DNA of 64,000 bases from Actinomadura latina NBRC 106108. Lineage in GTDB: Bacteria > Actinomycetota > Actinomycetes > Streptosporangiales > Streptosporangiaceae. A model generated the notes under the pieces. It searched no databases. It saw only the letters and a list, made by a program, of their open reading frames with translations, and was not told the DNA's origin. Made by a program: the position numbers and the translations under genes. Of the stretch, positions 25,414-33,856 are shown in pieces. How positions within the stretch are numbered: the stretch's first letter is position 1; the number at the start of each line of letters is the position of its first letter. Location: positions 1 to 64,000 of the forward strand of contig NZ_BCQS01000017.1 of NCBI RefSeq assembly GCF_001552195.1, written 5' to 3'.

Positions 25414-26334
25414 GTGGGGGAGAAGTTGCTTAACCCTGAGGATCTGTACGAGCTCGACGCCGACCTGCCGGAGATGACGGGTCCGGTGCTGCTGCACAGC
25501 CTCGACGGCTTCGTGGACGCCGGATCCACCGGGCAGCTCGTGCGCGAGCACCTCCTGGAGTCACTTGAACACCGCGTGATCGCCCGCTTCGACGTCGACT
25601 CGCTGATCGACTACCGGGCCCGCCGGCCGCCGATGACGTTCGACCGCGACCACTGGTCCGCCTACGACGCGCCCGAGCTGGTCGTCCGGCTGCTGCGCGA
25701 CGAAGCCGGCAGCCCGTTCCTGATGCTGTCGGGGCCCGAGCCCGACCGGCTGTGGGAGGGCTTCACCTCCTCCGTCGTCCACCTGGTCGACAAGATCGGC
25801 GTCGGCGTCGTCGTCGGCTTCCACGGCATCCCGATGGGCGTCCCGCACACCCGTCCCGTCGGCACCACCGCGCACGCCACCCGGCCCGAGCTGATCACCA
25901 AGAACTCGTGGTTCGACAAGGTGCAGGTGCCCGGCAGCGCGGCCGGGCTGCTGGAGCTGCGGCTCGGCGAGGCCGGGCACGACGCCGTCGGGTTCGCCGT
26001 GCACGTCCCGCACTACCTCGCCCAGTCCGCCTACCCGGCCGCCGCCGTCGCCGCGCTGGAGGCGATCGTCTCCGCGACCGGGCTGGCGCTGCCCGTCGAC
26101 CGGCTCCGCGACGCGGCCGCCGCCACCGACGCCGACATCGCCGAGCAGGTGGACGGCAACGACGAGGTCGAGAAGGTCGTCCGGGCCCTGGAGCAGCAGT
26201 ACGACGCGTTCGCCGGCGCCGCCGAGCGCGACAACCTCCTCGCCGAGTCGCAGGACATGCCCACCGCCGACGAGCTCGGCGCCCAGTTCGAGCGGTTCCT
26301 CGCCGAGCAGGACGGGCCCGACACTTCCGGCTGA
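25414..26334 (+). CDS. PAC2 family protein
   Basis: A 306-residue PAC2-domain protein (LLHSLDGFVDAGSTGQLVREHLLESLEHRVIARFD…GIPMGVPHTRPVGTTAHAT). PAC2 proteins include eukaryotic proteasome assembly chaperones; actinobacteria, which have proteasomes, carry a conserved homologue, though its role is not settled. The C-terminal 60 residues are acidic and helical. Start is GTG 25414 or TTG 25426 (LNPEDLYELDA), the latter with GGGGGAG just upstream. It precedes the CBS gene by 50 bases. Confidence 0.85.
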   Translation: MGEKLLNPEDLYELDADLPEMTGPVLLHSLDGFVDAGSTGQLVREHLLESLEHRVIARFDVDSLIDYRARRPPMTFDRDHWSAYDAPELVVRLLRDEAGSPFLMLSGPEPDRLWEGFTSSVVHLVDKIGVGVVVGFHGIPMGVPHTRPVGTTAHATRPELITKNSWFDKVQVPGSAAGLLELRLGEAGHDAVGFAVHVPHYLAQSAYPAAAVAALEAIVSATGLALPVDRLRDAAAATDADIAEQVDGNDEVEKVVRALEQQYDAFAGAAERDNLLAESQDMPTADELGAQFERFLAEQDGPDTSG

Positions 26335-26384
26335 CATATCCCGTCCGCCGCTGGGTAGGCGAGCGCCCGAGGGAGGGTTCGCTC

Positions 26385-26804
26385 ATGGCCCAGAAGGTGA
26401 ACGAGGTGATGACGCCGGTGCCGGTGGCGGTGTCCCCGGACACGTCCCTGGTCGAGGTCGGGGACCTCATGCGGCAGCACGGCATCGGCGACGTCCTCGT
26501 CGTCCACGAGGGGCGGCTGCGGGGCCTGGTCACCGACCGGGACATCGTGGTCCGCGCCGTCGCCGCGCAGCGCGACATGTCCGGCACGACCGTCGCCGAC
26601 ATCTGCAGCACCAACCTGATCACGGTCGCGCCCGGCGAGGACGCCGAGGAGGCGGTGCGGCTGATGCGCGAGCACACCGTCCGCCGGATCCCGGTCGTGG
26701 ACGGCGACCGCCCCATCGGCATGGTGTCCATCGGCGACCTGGCCGTCCAGCGCGACGAGCGCTCGGCCCTCGCCGACATCAGCGCGGAACCGCCCAACAC
26801 ATGA
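26385..26804 (+). CDS. Double CBS-domain protein
   Basis: A 139-residue protein made of two CBS domains (VNEVMTPVPVAVSPDTSLVEVGDLMRQHGIGDVLVVHEGRLRGLVTDRDIV and DICSTNLITVAPGEDAEEAVRLMREHTVRRIPVVDGDRPIGMVSIGD). Stand-alone CBS pairs bind adenosine nucleotides and act as energy or redox sensors. GGGAGGG lies 9 bases before the ATG. Its stop overlaps the next start (ATGA), so it is coupled to the hydrolase. Confidence 0.9.
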   Translation: MAQKVNEVMTPVPVAVSPDTSLVEVGDLMRQHGIGDVLVVHEGRLRGLVTDRDIVVRAVAAQRDMSGTTVADICSTNLITVAPGEDAEEAVRLMREHTVRRIPVVDGDRPIGMVSIGDLAVQRDERSALADISAEPPNT

Positions 26805-27436
26805 TCACGCTGAGGTTGAAGGACGCCGAACTGCCCGGTGACCTGACCATCCCGGACGGCGCGACCGGCGTCGTCCTGTTCGCGCACGGCAGCGGCAGCT
26901 CCCGGCTGAGCCCCCGCAACCGCGCCGTCGCCGAGGGCCTCAACGCCGCCGGCATCGGCACGCTGCTCATCGACCTGCTCACCCAGCACGAGGACGAGGT
27001 CGACCGCCTCACCGCCACTCTGCGCTTCGACATAGAACTCCTCACCCTCCGGCTGATCGGCGCGATCGACCGCCTCACGGAGGGCCTGGAGTCCGCCCCG
27101 CACACCGCCGGCCTCCCCCTCGGCCTGTTCGGCGCCAGCACCGGCGCCGCCGCCGCCCTCGCCGCCGCCGCGGCCCGCCCCCGCATCGGCGCGGTCGTCT
27201 CCCGGGGCGGGCGCCCCGACCTGGCGGGCCCGTCCCTGCCGCGCGTCCAGGCCCCCGTCCTCCTGATCGTCGGCGGCCGCGACACCGAAGTGCTGGCCCT
27301 CAACGAGCAGGCGGCGGGCAAACTGGACCACTCCGAAATCCACATCGTCTCCGGCGCGACCCACCTGTTCGAGGAGCCGGGTGCCCTGGAAGAGGTGACC
27401 ATGCAAGCGGCCGACTGGTTCAATCAGAACCTGTGA
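26801..27436 (+). CDS. Dienelactone hydrolase-like alpha/beta hydrolase
   Basis: A 211-residue alpha/beta hydrolase. The nucleophile elbow is GASTG (Ser), the acid is in VGGRDTEVL and the His in SGATHLFEEPG, so the triad is complete. It resembles small cytosolic hydrolases that are often fused or linked to phosphoribosyltransferases in actinomycetes; the substrate is unknown. It overlaps the CBS gene upstream and the flavoprotein gene downstream (TGATG), forming a three-gene coupled unit. Confidence 0.8.
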   Translation: MITLRLKDAELPGDLTIPDGATGVVLFAHGSGSSRLSPRNRAVAEGLNAAGIGTLLIDLLTQHEDEVDRLTATLRFDIELLTLRLIGAIDRLTEGLESAPHTAGLPLGLFGASTGAAAALAAAAARPRIGAVVSRGGRPDLAGPSLPRVQAPVLLIVGGRDTEVLALNEQAAGKLDHSEIHIVSGATHLFEEPGALEEVTMQAADWFNQNL

Positions 27437-28599
27437 TGCACGATGTCATCGTGGTCGGAGCCGGCCCCGCCGGATCGTCCGCCGCCTGCCACCTGGCTCG
27501 CGCCGGCCTGGACGTCCTCATGCTGGAGAAGACGTCCTTCCCTCGCGAGAAGGTGTGCGGCGACGGCCTGACACCCCGCGCGGTCGACGAACTCCGCTCC
27601 CTGGACATCGACCTCTCCGGCTGGTTCCGCACCGAGGGCGTCCGCCTGATCGGCGCGGGCCGCAGGCTGGAACTCCCATGGCCGTCGAGCCACGGCCTGA
27701 CCCGCACCCGCAGCGACCTGGACGAGCTCCTGGCCCGCCAAGCGGTCTCAGCCGGCGCGACACTCCTCGAGAACACCAAGGTCACCGCACCCGTCCGGTC
27801 CCGCGGCCGGGTAACCGGCGTCCGCACCACCGACGGACTCCGCAGCTCCCGCCTGGTGATCGCCGCGGACGGCGCCTCGTCCCGCCTCTCCGTCGCCCTG
27901 GGCCTGCACCCCCGCCGCGACCGCCCGATCGGCATCGCGGGCCGCCGCTACTACCGCAGCCCCCGCCACGACGACGCCCACCTGGAGATCTGGCTCGACC
28001 TGGCCCCCGCCGGCTACGGCTGGATCTTCGGCATGGGCGACGGCACCTGCAACGTAGGCGTGGCCCTCCTGCGCACCGACCACCCCGACTACCACCACCT
28101 GTTCACCAACTGGCTGAAGACCCTCCCCTCCACCTGGGGCTTCACGGACGAGAACGCCGCAGGCCCGTTACGCGGAGCAGCCCTCCCCATGGGCTTCAGC
28201 CGCCGCCCCCACTACCTCCCCGGCCTCCTCCTGGTCGGCGACTCGGGCGGCATGGTCAACCCGTTCAGCGGCGAAGGCATCGCCTACTCCCTGGAGGCGG
28301 GCCGCCTGGCCGCCGAAGTGATCACCGCGGCCTTCCACGGCCCCTTCCCGGAGAGGACCCTCCGCTCGTACCCGTCCGCCGTCCGCCGCGCCAACGGCGC
28401 CCCCTTCACCCTCGGCCGCGCCTTCACCCGAGCCATCGAAAACCCCCACGTCATGCGACTGGTAACACGCCAGGGCCTCTCCCACCCCGCCCTGATGCGC
28501 TTCGCCATGACCCTCTTCGACGGCATGCCACCGGCCTCCGTCCCCACCGCGACCGACCGCCTGGCCACCGCCCTGACCCACCTCACCCCCACCTCCTGA
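27436..28599 (+). CDS. Geranylgeranyl reductase family FAD protein
   Basis: Flavoprotein of 387 residues. The FAD Rossmann motif GAGPAGSSAACHLARAG is at the N-terminus, followed by the family's CGDGLTPRAVDEL, APAGYGWIFGMGDGTCNVGV and a second dinucleotide motif VGDSGGMVNPFSGEGIAYSLEAG. Members reduce isoprenoid double bonds, for example in menaquinone or archaeal-type lipids. The start is ATG 27436 (GTG 27433 also in frame), overlapping the hydrolase stop. A role in saturating menaquinone side chains is plausible but not shown. Confidence 0.85.
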   Translation: MHDVIVVGAGPAGSSAACHLARAGLDVLMLEKTSFPREKVCGDGLTPRAVDELRSLDIDLSGWFRTEGVRLIGAGRRLELPWPSSHGLTRTRSDLDELLARQAVSAGATLLENTKVTAPVRSRGRVTGVRTTDGLRSSRLVIAADGASSRLSVALGLHPRRDRPIGIAGRRYYRSPRHDDAHLEIWLDLAPAGYGWIFGMGDGTCNVGVALLRTDHPDYHHLFTNWLKTLPSTWGFTDENAAGPLRGAALPMGFSRRPHYLPGLLLVGDSGGMVNPFSGEGIAYSLEAGRLAAEVITAAFHGPFPERTLRSYPSAVRRANGAPFTLGRAFTRAIENPHVMRLVTRQGLSHPALMRFAMTLFDGMPPASVPTATDRLATALTHLTPTS

Positions 28600-28696
28600 C
28601 CAGCCCCGCCGTGCCCGCTCACGACACCACCCGCCCACCCTCCGGAAACCGTTTCGCGATCGCCCCCGCGAACCGGGTACGCTTTCCCGGCAACAA

Positions 28697-28768
28697 GGGC
28701 GCGTAGCTCAGGGGTAGAGCACTCGCCTTACAAGCGAGGAGTCGGCGGTTCGAAACCGTCCGCGCCCA
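28697..28768 (+). tRNA. tRNA-Val (anticodon UAC)
   Basis: All four arms fold: acceptor GGGCGCG with CGCGCCC, D arm GCTC…GAGC, anticodon stem CTCGC/GCGAG with loop CTTACAA (anticodon TAC), and T arm GGCGG TTCGAAA CCGTC. Discriminator is A; the CCA end is not encoded. A hairpin terminator follows at 28776. Confidence 0.97.
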
Positions 28769-28775
28769 CCCACGT

Positions 28776-28813
28776 CAAAGGCCATGATCCGCCGCCACGG
28801 ACCATGGCCTTTG
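28776..28813. terminator. Terminator after tRNA-Val
   Basis: 11-base perfect stem (arms 28776-28786 and 28803-28813) with a 16-base loop, 7 bases after the tRNA end. Confidence 0.75.
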
Positions 28814-28920
28814 GGCTTCGCGGGGCCGGGTCCGGGGCGGGGCGGCTCACCGGCGCTCCGGTGGGGTATGCGTGTTGTGGGTTCGCGGACGATCGGGTTC
28901 CTGAGGTTGGGCTCGGTTCG

Positions 28921-29607
28921 TCATGCGTCAGGGCCGTAGTGGGCGGCGATGGCTTCTGAGCCGGGCCAGCGGGTGTAGGTGGGGGATTGCGGCCAGCCCT
29001 TGGGAGAGTCCTGCCATTCTTCCTGGCGGCCGTATGGCAGGAGATCTATCAGGGCGAAGGAGTGGGTGAGTTGCTCGGTGCCTCGGCCGTTGGTGTGCCA
29101 GGTGCGGTAGACGGTGTCTCCGTCGCGTAGGAAGACGTTGACCGCGAAGCCGCCGCCGGGTGGTGCGCCCACGTCGGTGCCGAAGGAGTTGTTCGCGGTG
29201 GAGTACCACGTCATCTTGTTTCCGACGCGGCGTTTGTAGGCGAGGGCCTCGTCTATCGGGCCTTGGGTGACTATGACGAACCTGGCGTCGTAGGCATCCA
29301 GGAACTCCAGGCGCGTGAATTGGGAGGTGAAGCCGGTGCAGCCTGGGCACTGCCAGGTCTCGCCGGGGAACCACATGTGGTTGTAGACGATCAGTTGGGA
29401 CTTGCCGTCGAAGATGTCGGCGAGTCGGACCGGTCCCTCCTCGCCTTCCAGGGTGTACTCGGGCATCTCGACCATCGGCAGGTGGCGGCGCTGGGCGGCG
29501 ATCGCGTCGAGTTCCCGGGTCGCCGCCTTCTCCCGGACGCGCAACTCGTCGAGATGGCGTTGCCAGGTCTCGGCGTCGACGACGGGCGGTAGTGCCTTGG
29601 TGGTCAT
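28921..29607 (-). CDS. DUF899 family thioredoxin-like protein
   Basis: A 228-residue protein of the DUF899 (thioredoxin-like) family: VVDAETWQRHLDELRVREKAATRELDAIAAQRRHLPMVEM near the N-terminus, and WFPGETWQCPGCTGFTSQFT, which holds a CxxC pair in a thioredoxin-like fold. The biochemical role is not established. I chose the ATG at 29607 because GGAGGAG lies just upstream; the frame extends to 29652. It is downstream of a decayed VOC gene and the ECF sigma gene on the same strand. Confidence 0.85.
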   Translation of the reverse strand: MTTKALPPVVDAETWQRHLDELRVREKAATRELDAIAAQRRHLPMVEMPEYTLEGEEGPVRLADIFDGKSQLIVYNHMWFPGETWQCPGCTGFTSQFTRLEFLDAYDARFVIVTQGPIDEALAYKRRVGNKMTWYSTANNSFGTDVGAPPGGGFAVNVFLRDGDTVYRTWHTNGRGTEQLTHSFALIDLLPYGRQEEWQDSPKGWPQSPTYTRWPGSEAIAAHYGPDA

Positions 29608-29649
29608 GGCTCCTCCGAGGGTCACGTACTGCGGTCTGTACGTGTGGAC

Positions 29650-29867
29650 CATGCCCGCTTGCCGAACTCATCGGTCTTTCGGGCGGGGTCTAGGAATGCG
29701 CAGGTGCGGACGCCATCGGGTGGTCGACCGGCTCCTGCATCACTTCGGCGCCGGTGGCCTCGATGTGCTCGAAGGTGGCGTCGCAGTCCTCGGCCAGGAA
29801 GGTGAGACGGCCCGGTGATCGTGCAAGGGGCGAGCTTGAGATTCATGCCGCCGTCCGGTCTGGTCAT
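29650..29867 (-). pseudogene. Decayed VOC-family gene
   Basis: From ATG 29867 (overlapping the sigma-factor stop as ATGA) the frame encodes MTRPDGGMNLKLAPCTITG. Family-like sequence then moves to a second frame (LTFLAEDCDATFEHIEATGAEVMQEPVDHP) and back to the first (DGVRTCAFLDPAR). These are consecutive parts of a glyoxalase-type VOC domain, so at least two frameshifts are present, and the N-terminal half of the domain is absent. The remnant was once translationally coupled to the sigma gene. Confidence 0.6.
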
Positions 29868-30715
29868 CGCCGTTCGGCGGAGAGGAAGACGATGTCGAGG
29901 TCGCGGAGCCGGTCCGGGGCGGTGTCGATGGTGATGCGGATGATCTTTCCGGCGGTGATGGTGAAGGTGAAGAGGGCCTTCGGGCGGCCGTGGTGGGACC
30001 AGACCGCTGCCGGGACGCCGTCGACGAGGGCGAGGCGGGCGGCCTTGGCCCGTCCGGCGAAGAAGGCCGCCACCTCGTCGGCGCCGCGGATCTCGCCGAC
30101 GGCGGCGTCCGGATCCAGCAGTTCGAGCAGGGCGGTGAAGTCTCCGCTGCGGGAGGCGGTGAGGAAGGCGGCGACGATCTCTCGTTTCGGGGATCGCGCG
30201 GCATCGGATTCCTCGGCTGCTCCCTGGACCCGGCGGCGGGCCCGGCTGGCGAGCTGGCGGGCGGCGGCCGGGGACTTGTCGATGATGGCGCCGATCTCCG
30301 CGAACGGGACGGCGAAGACGTCGTGCAGGACGAACGCCAGGCGCTCGGTGGGAGTCAGCGTGTCCAGGACCACTGTCAGCGCGACGCCGAGCGCATCGGC
30401 CAGCAGTGCCTCGTCCTCGGGATCGGCCTGGGGGATCGCGTGCGGCGCGGCCGGTTCAGGCGGCAGCGCACCGGTGGACTCCTCGCGCCGGGTCCGGCGT
30501 GCTTCGAGCATGTTCAGGCAGACGCGGGCGACGATCGTGGTCAGCCACCCGCCGGGGTTCTCGATCTGGCCGGTGTCGGCGCGGCCGACCCGCAGCCACG
30601 CCTCCTGCACCGCGTCCTCGGCCTCGGTGGGGGAGCCGAGCATCCGGTAGGCCAGCGCCCGCAGGCGGCCCTGGTGCTCGGCGAACCGCTCGTTCAGCCA
30701 GTCGTGCTCGACCAT
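29864..30715 (-). CDS. ECF sigma factor, SigJ/ECF41-like with SnoaL domain
   Basis: Sigma-70 family factor of 283 residues. Region 2 (about 10-80; FAEHQGRLRALAYRMLGSPTEAEDAVQEAWLR) and region 4 (about 115-165; LDTLTPTERLAFVLHDVFAVPFAEIGAIIDKSPAAARQLASRARRRV) are complete. An extra C-terminal NTF2/SnoaL-like domain (about 180-280), as in ECF41, regulates the factor in cis instead of an anti-sigma factor. Divergent from an intact VOC gene at 30810, a likely target; the gene directly downstream is a decayed VOC gene. Confidence 0.9.
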   Translation of the reverse strand: MVEHDWLNERFAEHQGRLRALAYRMLGSPTEAEDAVQEAWLRVGRADTGQIENPGGWLTTIVARVCLNMLEARRTRREESTGALPPEPAAPHAIPQADPEDEALLADALGVALTVVLDTLTPTERLAFVLHDVFAVPFAEIGAIIDKSPAAARQLASRARRRVQGAAEESDAARSPKREIVAAFLTASRSGDFTALLELLDPDAAVGEIRGADEVAAFFAGRAKAARLALVDGVPAAVWSHHGRPKALFTFTITAGKIIRITIDTAPDRLRDLDIVFLSAERR

Positions 30716-30809
30716 CCGTCACATTCCTCCGTCCGGGCCTGTCATACCGACTGACCGGCGAAACCACGCCGATGTGACACCGAGACCGCGAGTCCAAAGG
30801 GGACAAGGT

Positions 30810-31223
30810 ATGAAAGCGCATGTCAGCACGATCCTCATCGGCGTCCAGGACATGGACCGGACCAAGCAGTTCTACACCGAGGGGCTCGGCTGGGAGATCA
30901 AGGACGACTACGGCGTCTCGATCATCTTCTCGTCGGACGGGTCCTCGCTCGTCGGCTTCTACGGCCGGGAGGGGCTGGCAGGCCAGGTGGGCACGAGCCC
31001 GGAGGGCAGCGGCTTCAGCGGGATGGTCCTGACCTACGTCGTCCGGAGCGAGGCGCGGGTCGACGAGATCATCGCGGCGGCCGAGAAGGCCGGCGCCACG
31101 ATCCTCAAGCCGGCCGGCCCCCTGTCGTGGGGCGGGTACGGCGGCACCTTCGCGGACCCGGACGGCTACATCTGGAGCCTCAGCTACAGCGCCCAGGGGG
31201 CCGACCAGCCTTACGCGGAGTAG
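30810..31223 (+). CDS. VOC family protein
   Basis: A 137-residue VOC-fold protein (ILIGVQDMDRTKQFYTEGLGWEIKDDYGVSIIFSSDGSSLVGFYGR…WGGYGGTFADPDGYIWSLSY). Metal ligands and substrate are not certain. AAAGGGGACAAGG precedes the ATG. It is divergent from the ECF41-like sigma factor, which in this class commonly controls an adjacent enzyme gene. It ends at a very strong palindromic terminator. Confidence 0.85.
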   Translation: MKAHVSTILIGVQDMDRTKQFYTEGLGWEIKDDYGVSIIFSSDGSSLVGFYGREGLAGQVGTSPEGSGFSGMVLTYVVRSEARVDEIIAAAEKAGATILKPAGPLSWGGYGGTFADPDGYIWSLSYSAQGADQPYAE

Positions 31224-31248
31224 CGGCCATCGCGATTCGGACGGCAGC

Positions 31249-31283
31249 CGACCCCCTGTTTCCGCGGCGGAAACAGGGGGTCG
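31249..31283. terminator. Strong palindromic terminator
   Basis: A 35-base palindrome with arms 31249-31265 and 31267-31283 perfectly complementary around a single central base. Folding would leave about 15 paired bases. It separates the convergent VOC gene and the hydrolase fragment. Confidence 0.8.
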
Positions 31284-31294
31284 TGCCCCCGTGG

Positions 31295-32045
31295 TCATGG
31301 GCGGAGGTAGCGGGACGGGTGGTGACGGGTGAAGGCCGGGGTCGTCGGGTGGAGGCCCGGCTCGGGGTCAGGGTCGAAGACGGTCTGGTGGACGGGGGTG
31401 AACCCGGCTGCGGTCAGGTTGAGGGTCGTCGGGCGGGTGCTGGGCCAGTGGTGGGTGTTCAGGCGGGTGAGGAGGGTTTGCAGCGTCACTATCTCTTCGG
31501 ACGCGGTGAAGGTGCAGTGGTTGCCGCGGTCGACGTAGAGCTGCCTCAGGTTGGTCGGGGTGCCTGCTCGCCGGACTTGGCTCGCGTACCAGCGCTGGTT
31601 CTCCGGCGGGACGTTGCCGTCTCCCGTTGAGTGGAGGGTGACCACCGGCCAGGGGGTTCGGCCGGTGGGGGTGCCGTAGCGGTCCAGATGGCGGACGGCG
31701 TTGGGATCCGCCTTGATGCGCGGTGCCGCGTTCAGGCGTCCCAGGTCCTTGCGGAGGCTCAGGCCGGCCTCGCGGTATTCCTGCTCGACCAGGGATTTCT
31801 GGCTGGAGCGGGCGAAGAGCCTGCGGTAGTCGACGCCGGTGTTCCAGGACGGGTTCCCGCCCGCGCGGGCCTCGATGTCGGTGCGGTTGAGGCCCCAGAA
31901 GGCGCCCCGGTCGTAGGCGGCGTAGAAGTACTGCTGCTGGACCTGCTCGGTGATCGTCTTCGGCGCCGGGGCGCGGGACGTGTAGCGGGCGGGGACGTCG
32001 GCGAGTGCGCCGGCCAGGGCGAGCCGGGAGATCGAGACGCTGTGC
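31295..32045 (-). pseudogene. C-terminal part of an alpha/beta hydrolase (5' end lost)
   Basis: Reading leftward from about 32045, the frame encodes roughly 248 residues ending at 31295 (from about ISRLALAGALADVPARYTS to HHPSRYLRP). It includes VVTLHSTGDGNVPPENQRWY with the acid residue and VDRGNHCTFTASEE with the His, so it is the C-terminal half of a secreted-type alpha/beta hydrolase. The oxyanion and nucleophile motifs are absent because the sequence to the right belongs to an ArsR-type gene on the other strand. The frame is open on to 32458 but only as antisense. Confidence 0.6.
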
Positions 32046-32477
32046 GACGGCGACGTCCGGCTCCAGGGGCGCGGGGTCGTGTTCATGCCTTCGCCGTTCG
32101 TCACGGGGCCGCGCGTCCTGATGGCCGGAGCCGGCCCGGCGACCGTGGTGCTCCCGACGTCCCGGCCGCTCAGCGGCACGAGCCGGGCCGCCCTTCCGCG
32201 GGTGTTCGGCCGGACCCGGGCGGCCGTGCTCCAGTCGGTCGCGGACGGGGAGCTCACCACGGGGGCGCTCGCGGACCGGCTCGGGGTCAGCGCGGCGTCC
32301 GCGTCCCAGCATGCCACCGCCCTGCGCGGTGCCGGTCTCATCACCAGCGAGCGCCGGGGCAAGACGGTGCACCATGCGCTGACCCCGCTCGGGGAACGGT
32401 TTCTGCGCGGCAGACCCCCACGGGACGCGGAACGCCAGAAGACCCCGATCCCGGACATGGGAAAGGGGTCTTCATGA
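32046..32477 (+). pseudogene. ArsR-type regulator, N-terminus lost
   Basis: Rightward frame with the C-terminal half of a long ArsR-type regulator: a linker (VRLQGRGVVFMPSPFVTGPRVL…) and then a complete winged helix-turn-helix (GRTRAAVLQSVADGELTTGALADRLGVSAASASQHATALRGAGLITSERRGK). The upstream half of this family, normally 150-200 residues, is missing: coding likeness ends near 32040, where the leftward hydrolase fragment begins. A short product could start at GTG 32079, so DNA binding might survive. Confidence 0.55.
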
Positions 32478-32492
32478 TGCCCGCGTGTCAGG

Positions 32493-33554
32493 TCAGCAGA
32501 GACCGCGGGGCGTCGAGGTGTGGCACTTGTTGTGGACGAAGCGGTTGGTCCTGCTGCCGCTCCTGTTCACCAGGTCGTACGGCGCGTTGCCGCGGGCGAC
32601 GTTGGCCTTGATCAGGTTGTGGCGGGCCGGACGGGCGTGGCCGTGCTCGGGGGCGACGCCCGGGAAGAGGACGATGCCGCCGGAGTAGGCCAGCGTGCCG
32701 CGGTTGTACTTGACGATGTTCTTCTTGACGGTGTTGTGCTCGCCGCCGAAGAACAGGATCCCGGTGCCGCCGAGCGGCGGGACGGGCCCGTGCCCGGCGC
32801 AGGACCGGTTGTTCTTGTAGACCTTGTTCTTCCAGACGTTGTTGTGGCCCTGCCCGCCCTTCTGGCCGTCGTCGATGAGGGCGACGCCGACGCAGTTGCC
32901 GGCGATGTCGTTGTCATGGACGTTGACGTGGTGGGCGTGCCGGACGAGGACGCCGAGCGTGTTGCCGATGGAGTGGTTCCAGGCGACCTCGGTTCCGCGG
33001 GCGTTGGCGGTGTCCCCGACGTAGAGGCCGGCGTCCTCGTCGTTGTCGAGGGTCCAGTTCCAGACGAACCGGCCGCGGGTGGAACGGAACTCGGCGATGC
33101 CGTACTCGCCGTTCTTCTTGGCGAGGACGGCCAGCACCGCCAGGCGGTCGGTGTACATGCCGTGCACGCCGTTGCCCTTGAAGCCCTGCACGCTCAGGTT
33201 CCGGATCGTCACGCCCTCGACGGGGTGCTTCGACCGGCCGATCACGCAGATTCCCATGCCGGGCGCGCCGGCCTTCGCGCAGTGGTCGTGGTGGCCAGGG
33301 CGCAGGATGGTCTTGTTGCCCTCACCCCGGATGGTGAGGCGCTTGCGGACGAGGACTCCCCCCTCGTAGTGCCCCGCCTTGAGCCGGATGGTGTCGCCGG
33401 GTCTGGCGCGGTCGACGGTCGCCTGGATCGAGTGGCCGGGCAGGACGACATGGGTACGCCCGCCGCCGCCGGCCGCCTGGCTCGCCGGCGCGACGGAGGC
33501 GAGCCCCGCCAGCACGACGACCGTGCCCAGCGAGGCCGAGAAAATCCGCCTCAT
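32493..33554 (-). CDS. Secreted right-handed parallel beta-helix protein
   Basis: Exported protein of 353 residues. A Sec signal peptide covers about residues 1-28 (MRRIFSASLGTVVVLAGLASVAPASQA). The mature part begins with the pectate-lyase-like motif VVLPGHSIQATVDRARPGDTIRLKAGHYEGG, then repeats of beta-helix coils rich in N and G (VEVAWNHSIGN, VHDNDIAGN, NNVWKNKVYKNN, HNTVKKNIVKYN). Such proteins bind or cleave polysaccharides; no catalytic site is recognised. I start it at ATG 33554 after GGGGGA. Confidence 0.85.
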   Translation of the reverse strand: MRRIFSASLGTVVVLAGLASVAPASQAAGGGGRTHVVLPGHSIQATVDRARPGDTIRLKAGHYEGGVLVRKRLTIRGEGNKTILRPGHHDHCAKAGAPGMGICVIGRSKHPVEGVTIRNLSVQGFKGNGVHGMYTDRLAVLAVLAKKNGEYGIAEFRSTRGRFVWNWTLDNDEDAGLYVGDTANARGTEVAWNHSIGNTLGVLVRHAHHVNVHDNDIAGNCVGVALIDDGQKGGQGHNNVWKNKVYKNNRSCAGHGPVPPLGGTGILFFGGEHNTVKKNIVKYNRGTLAYSGGIVLFPGVAPEHGHARPARHNLIKANVARGNAPYDLVNRSGSRTNRFVHNKCHTSTPRGLC

Positions 33555-33856
33555 CCGTTTTCCCCCGTTCTGTTTCTTCTGGGTAAGGATCCGCCGCGGC
33601 GCGAGCCGGGACGGCATTCCTCGATCATCTTGGAACGGGCGGCGTAATCTGCCGGGGCCGGTGAAGTAAACAGTCGGGGGGCTTTGTGGCAAACGCCGCC
33701 CGGCCCCGTCCCGGGACGGTTCGTGTGACGAAGGTCTCCGCAGGTCACGTTGCGTGTTACATGGCGTTCACATACGGGCAACAGATGCGAAATGCCCGGT
33801 TGGCACGTTCTGTAGGGCCGAACCCGTGAGGCCAGGCAGACACGAGAGGACCGACG
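33555..33856. other. Intergenic region upstream of the beta-helix gene and glnII
   Basis: About 300 bases between divergent genes, with a lower-GC patch near 33740-33810 that probably carries the glnII promoter. I looked for a GlnR-type site; GTAAC and GTGAC pentamers occur on the minus strand near 33746-33762 but with a 7-base instead of a 6-base gap, so I do not call one. Confidence 0.4.

Noticed and set aside
28600..28700. Further tRNA genes or an attachment site at tRNA-Val
   Set aside because: Only one tRNA folds, and no repeat of its 3' end is found nearby in the window.
33740..33770. Possible GlnR box upstream of glnII
   Set aside because: GTAAC and GTGAC pentamers are present but separated by 7 instead of 6 bases and lack the GAAAC-type half; too weak to call.
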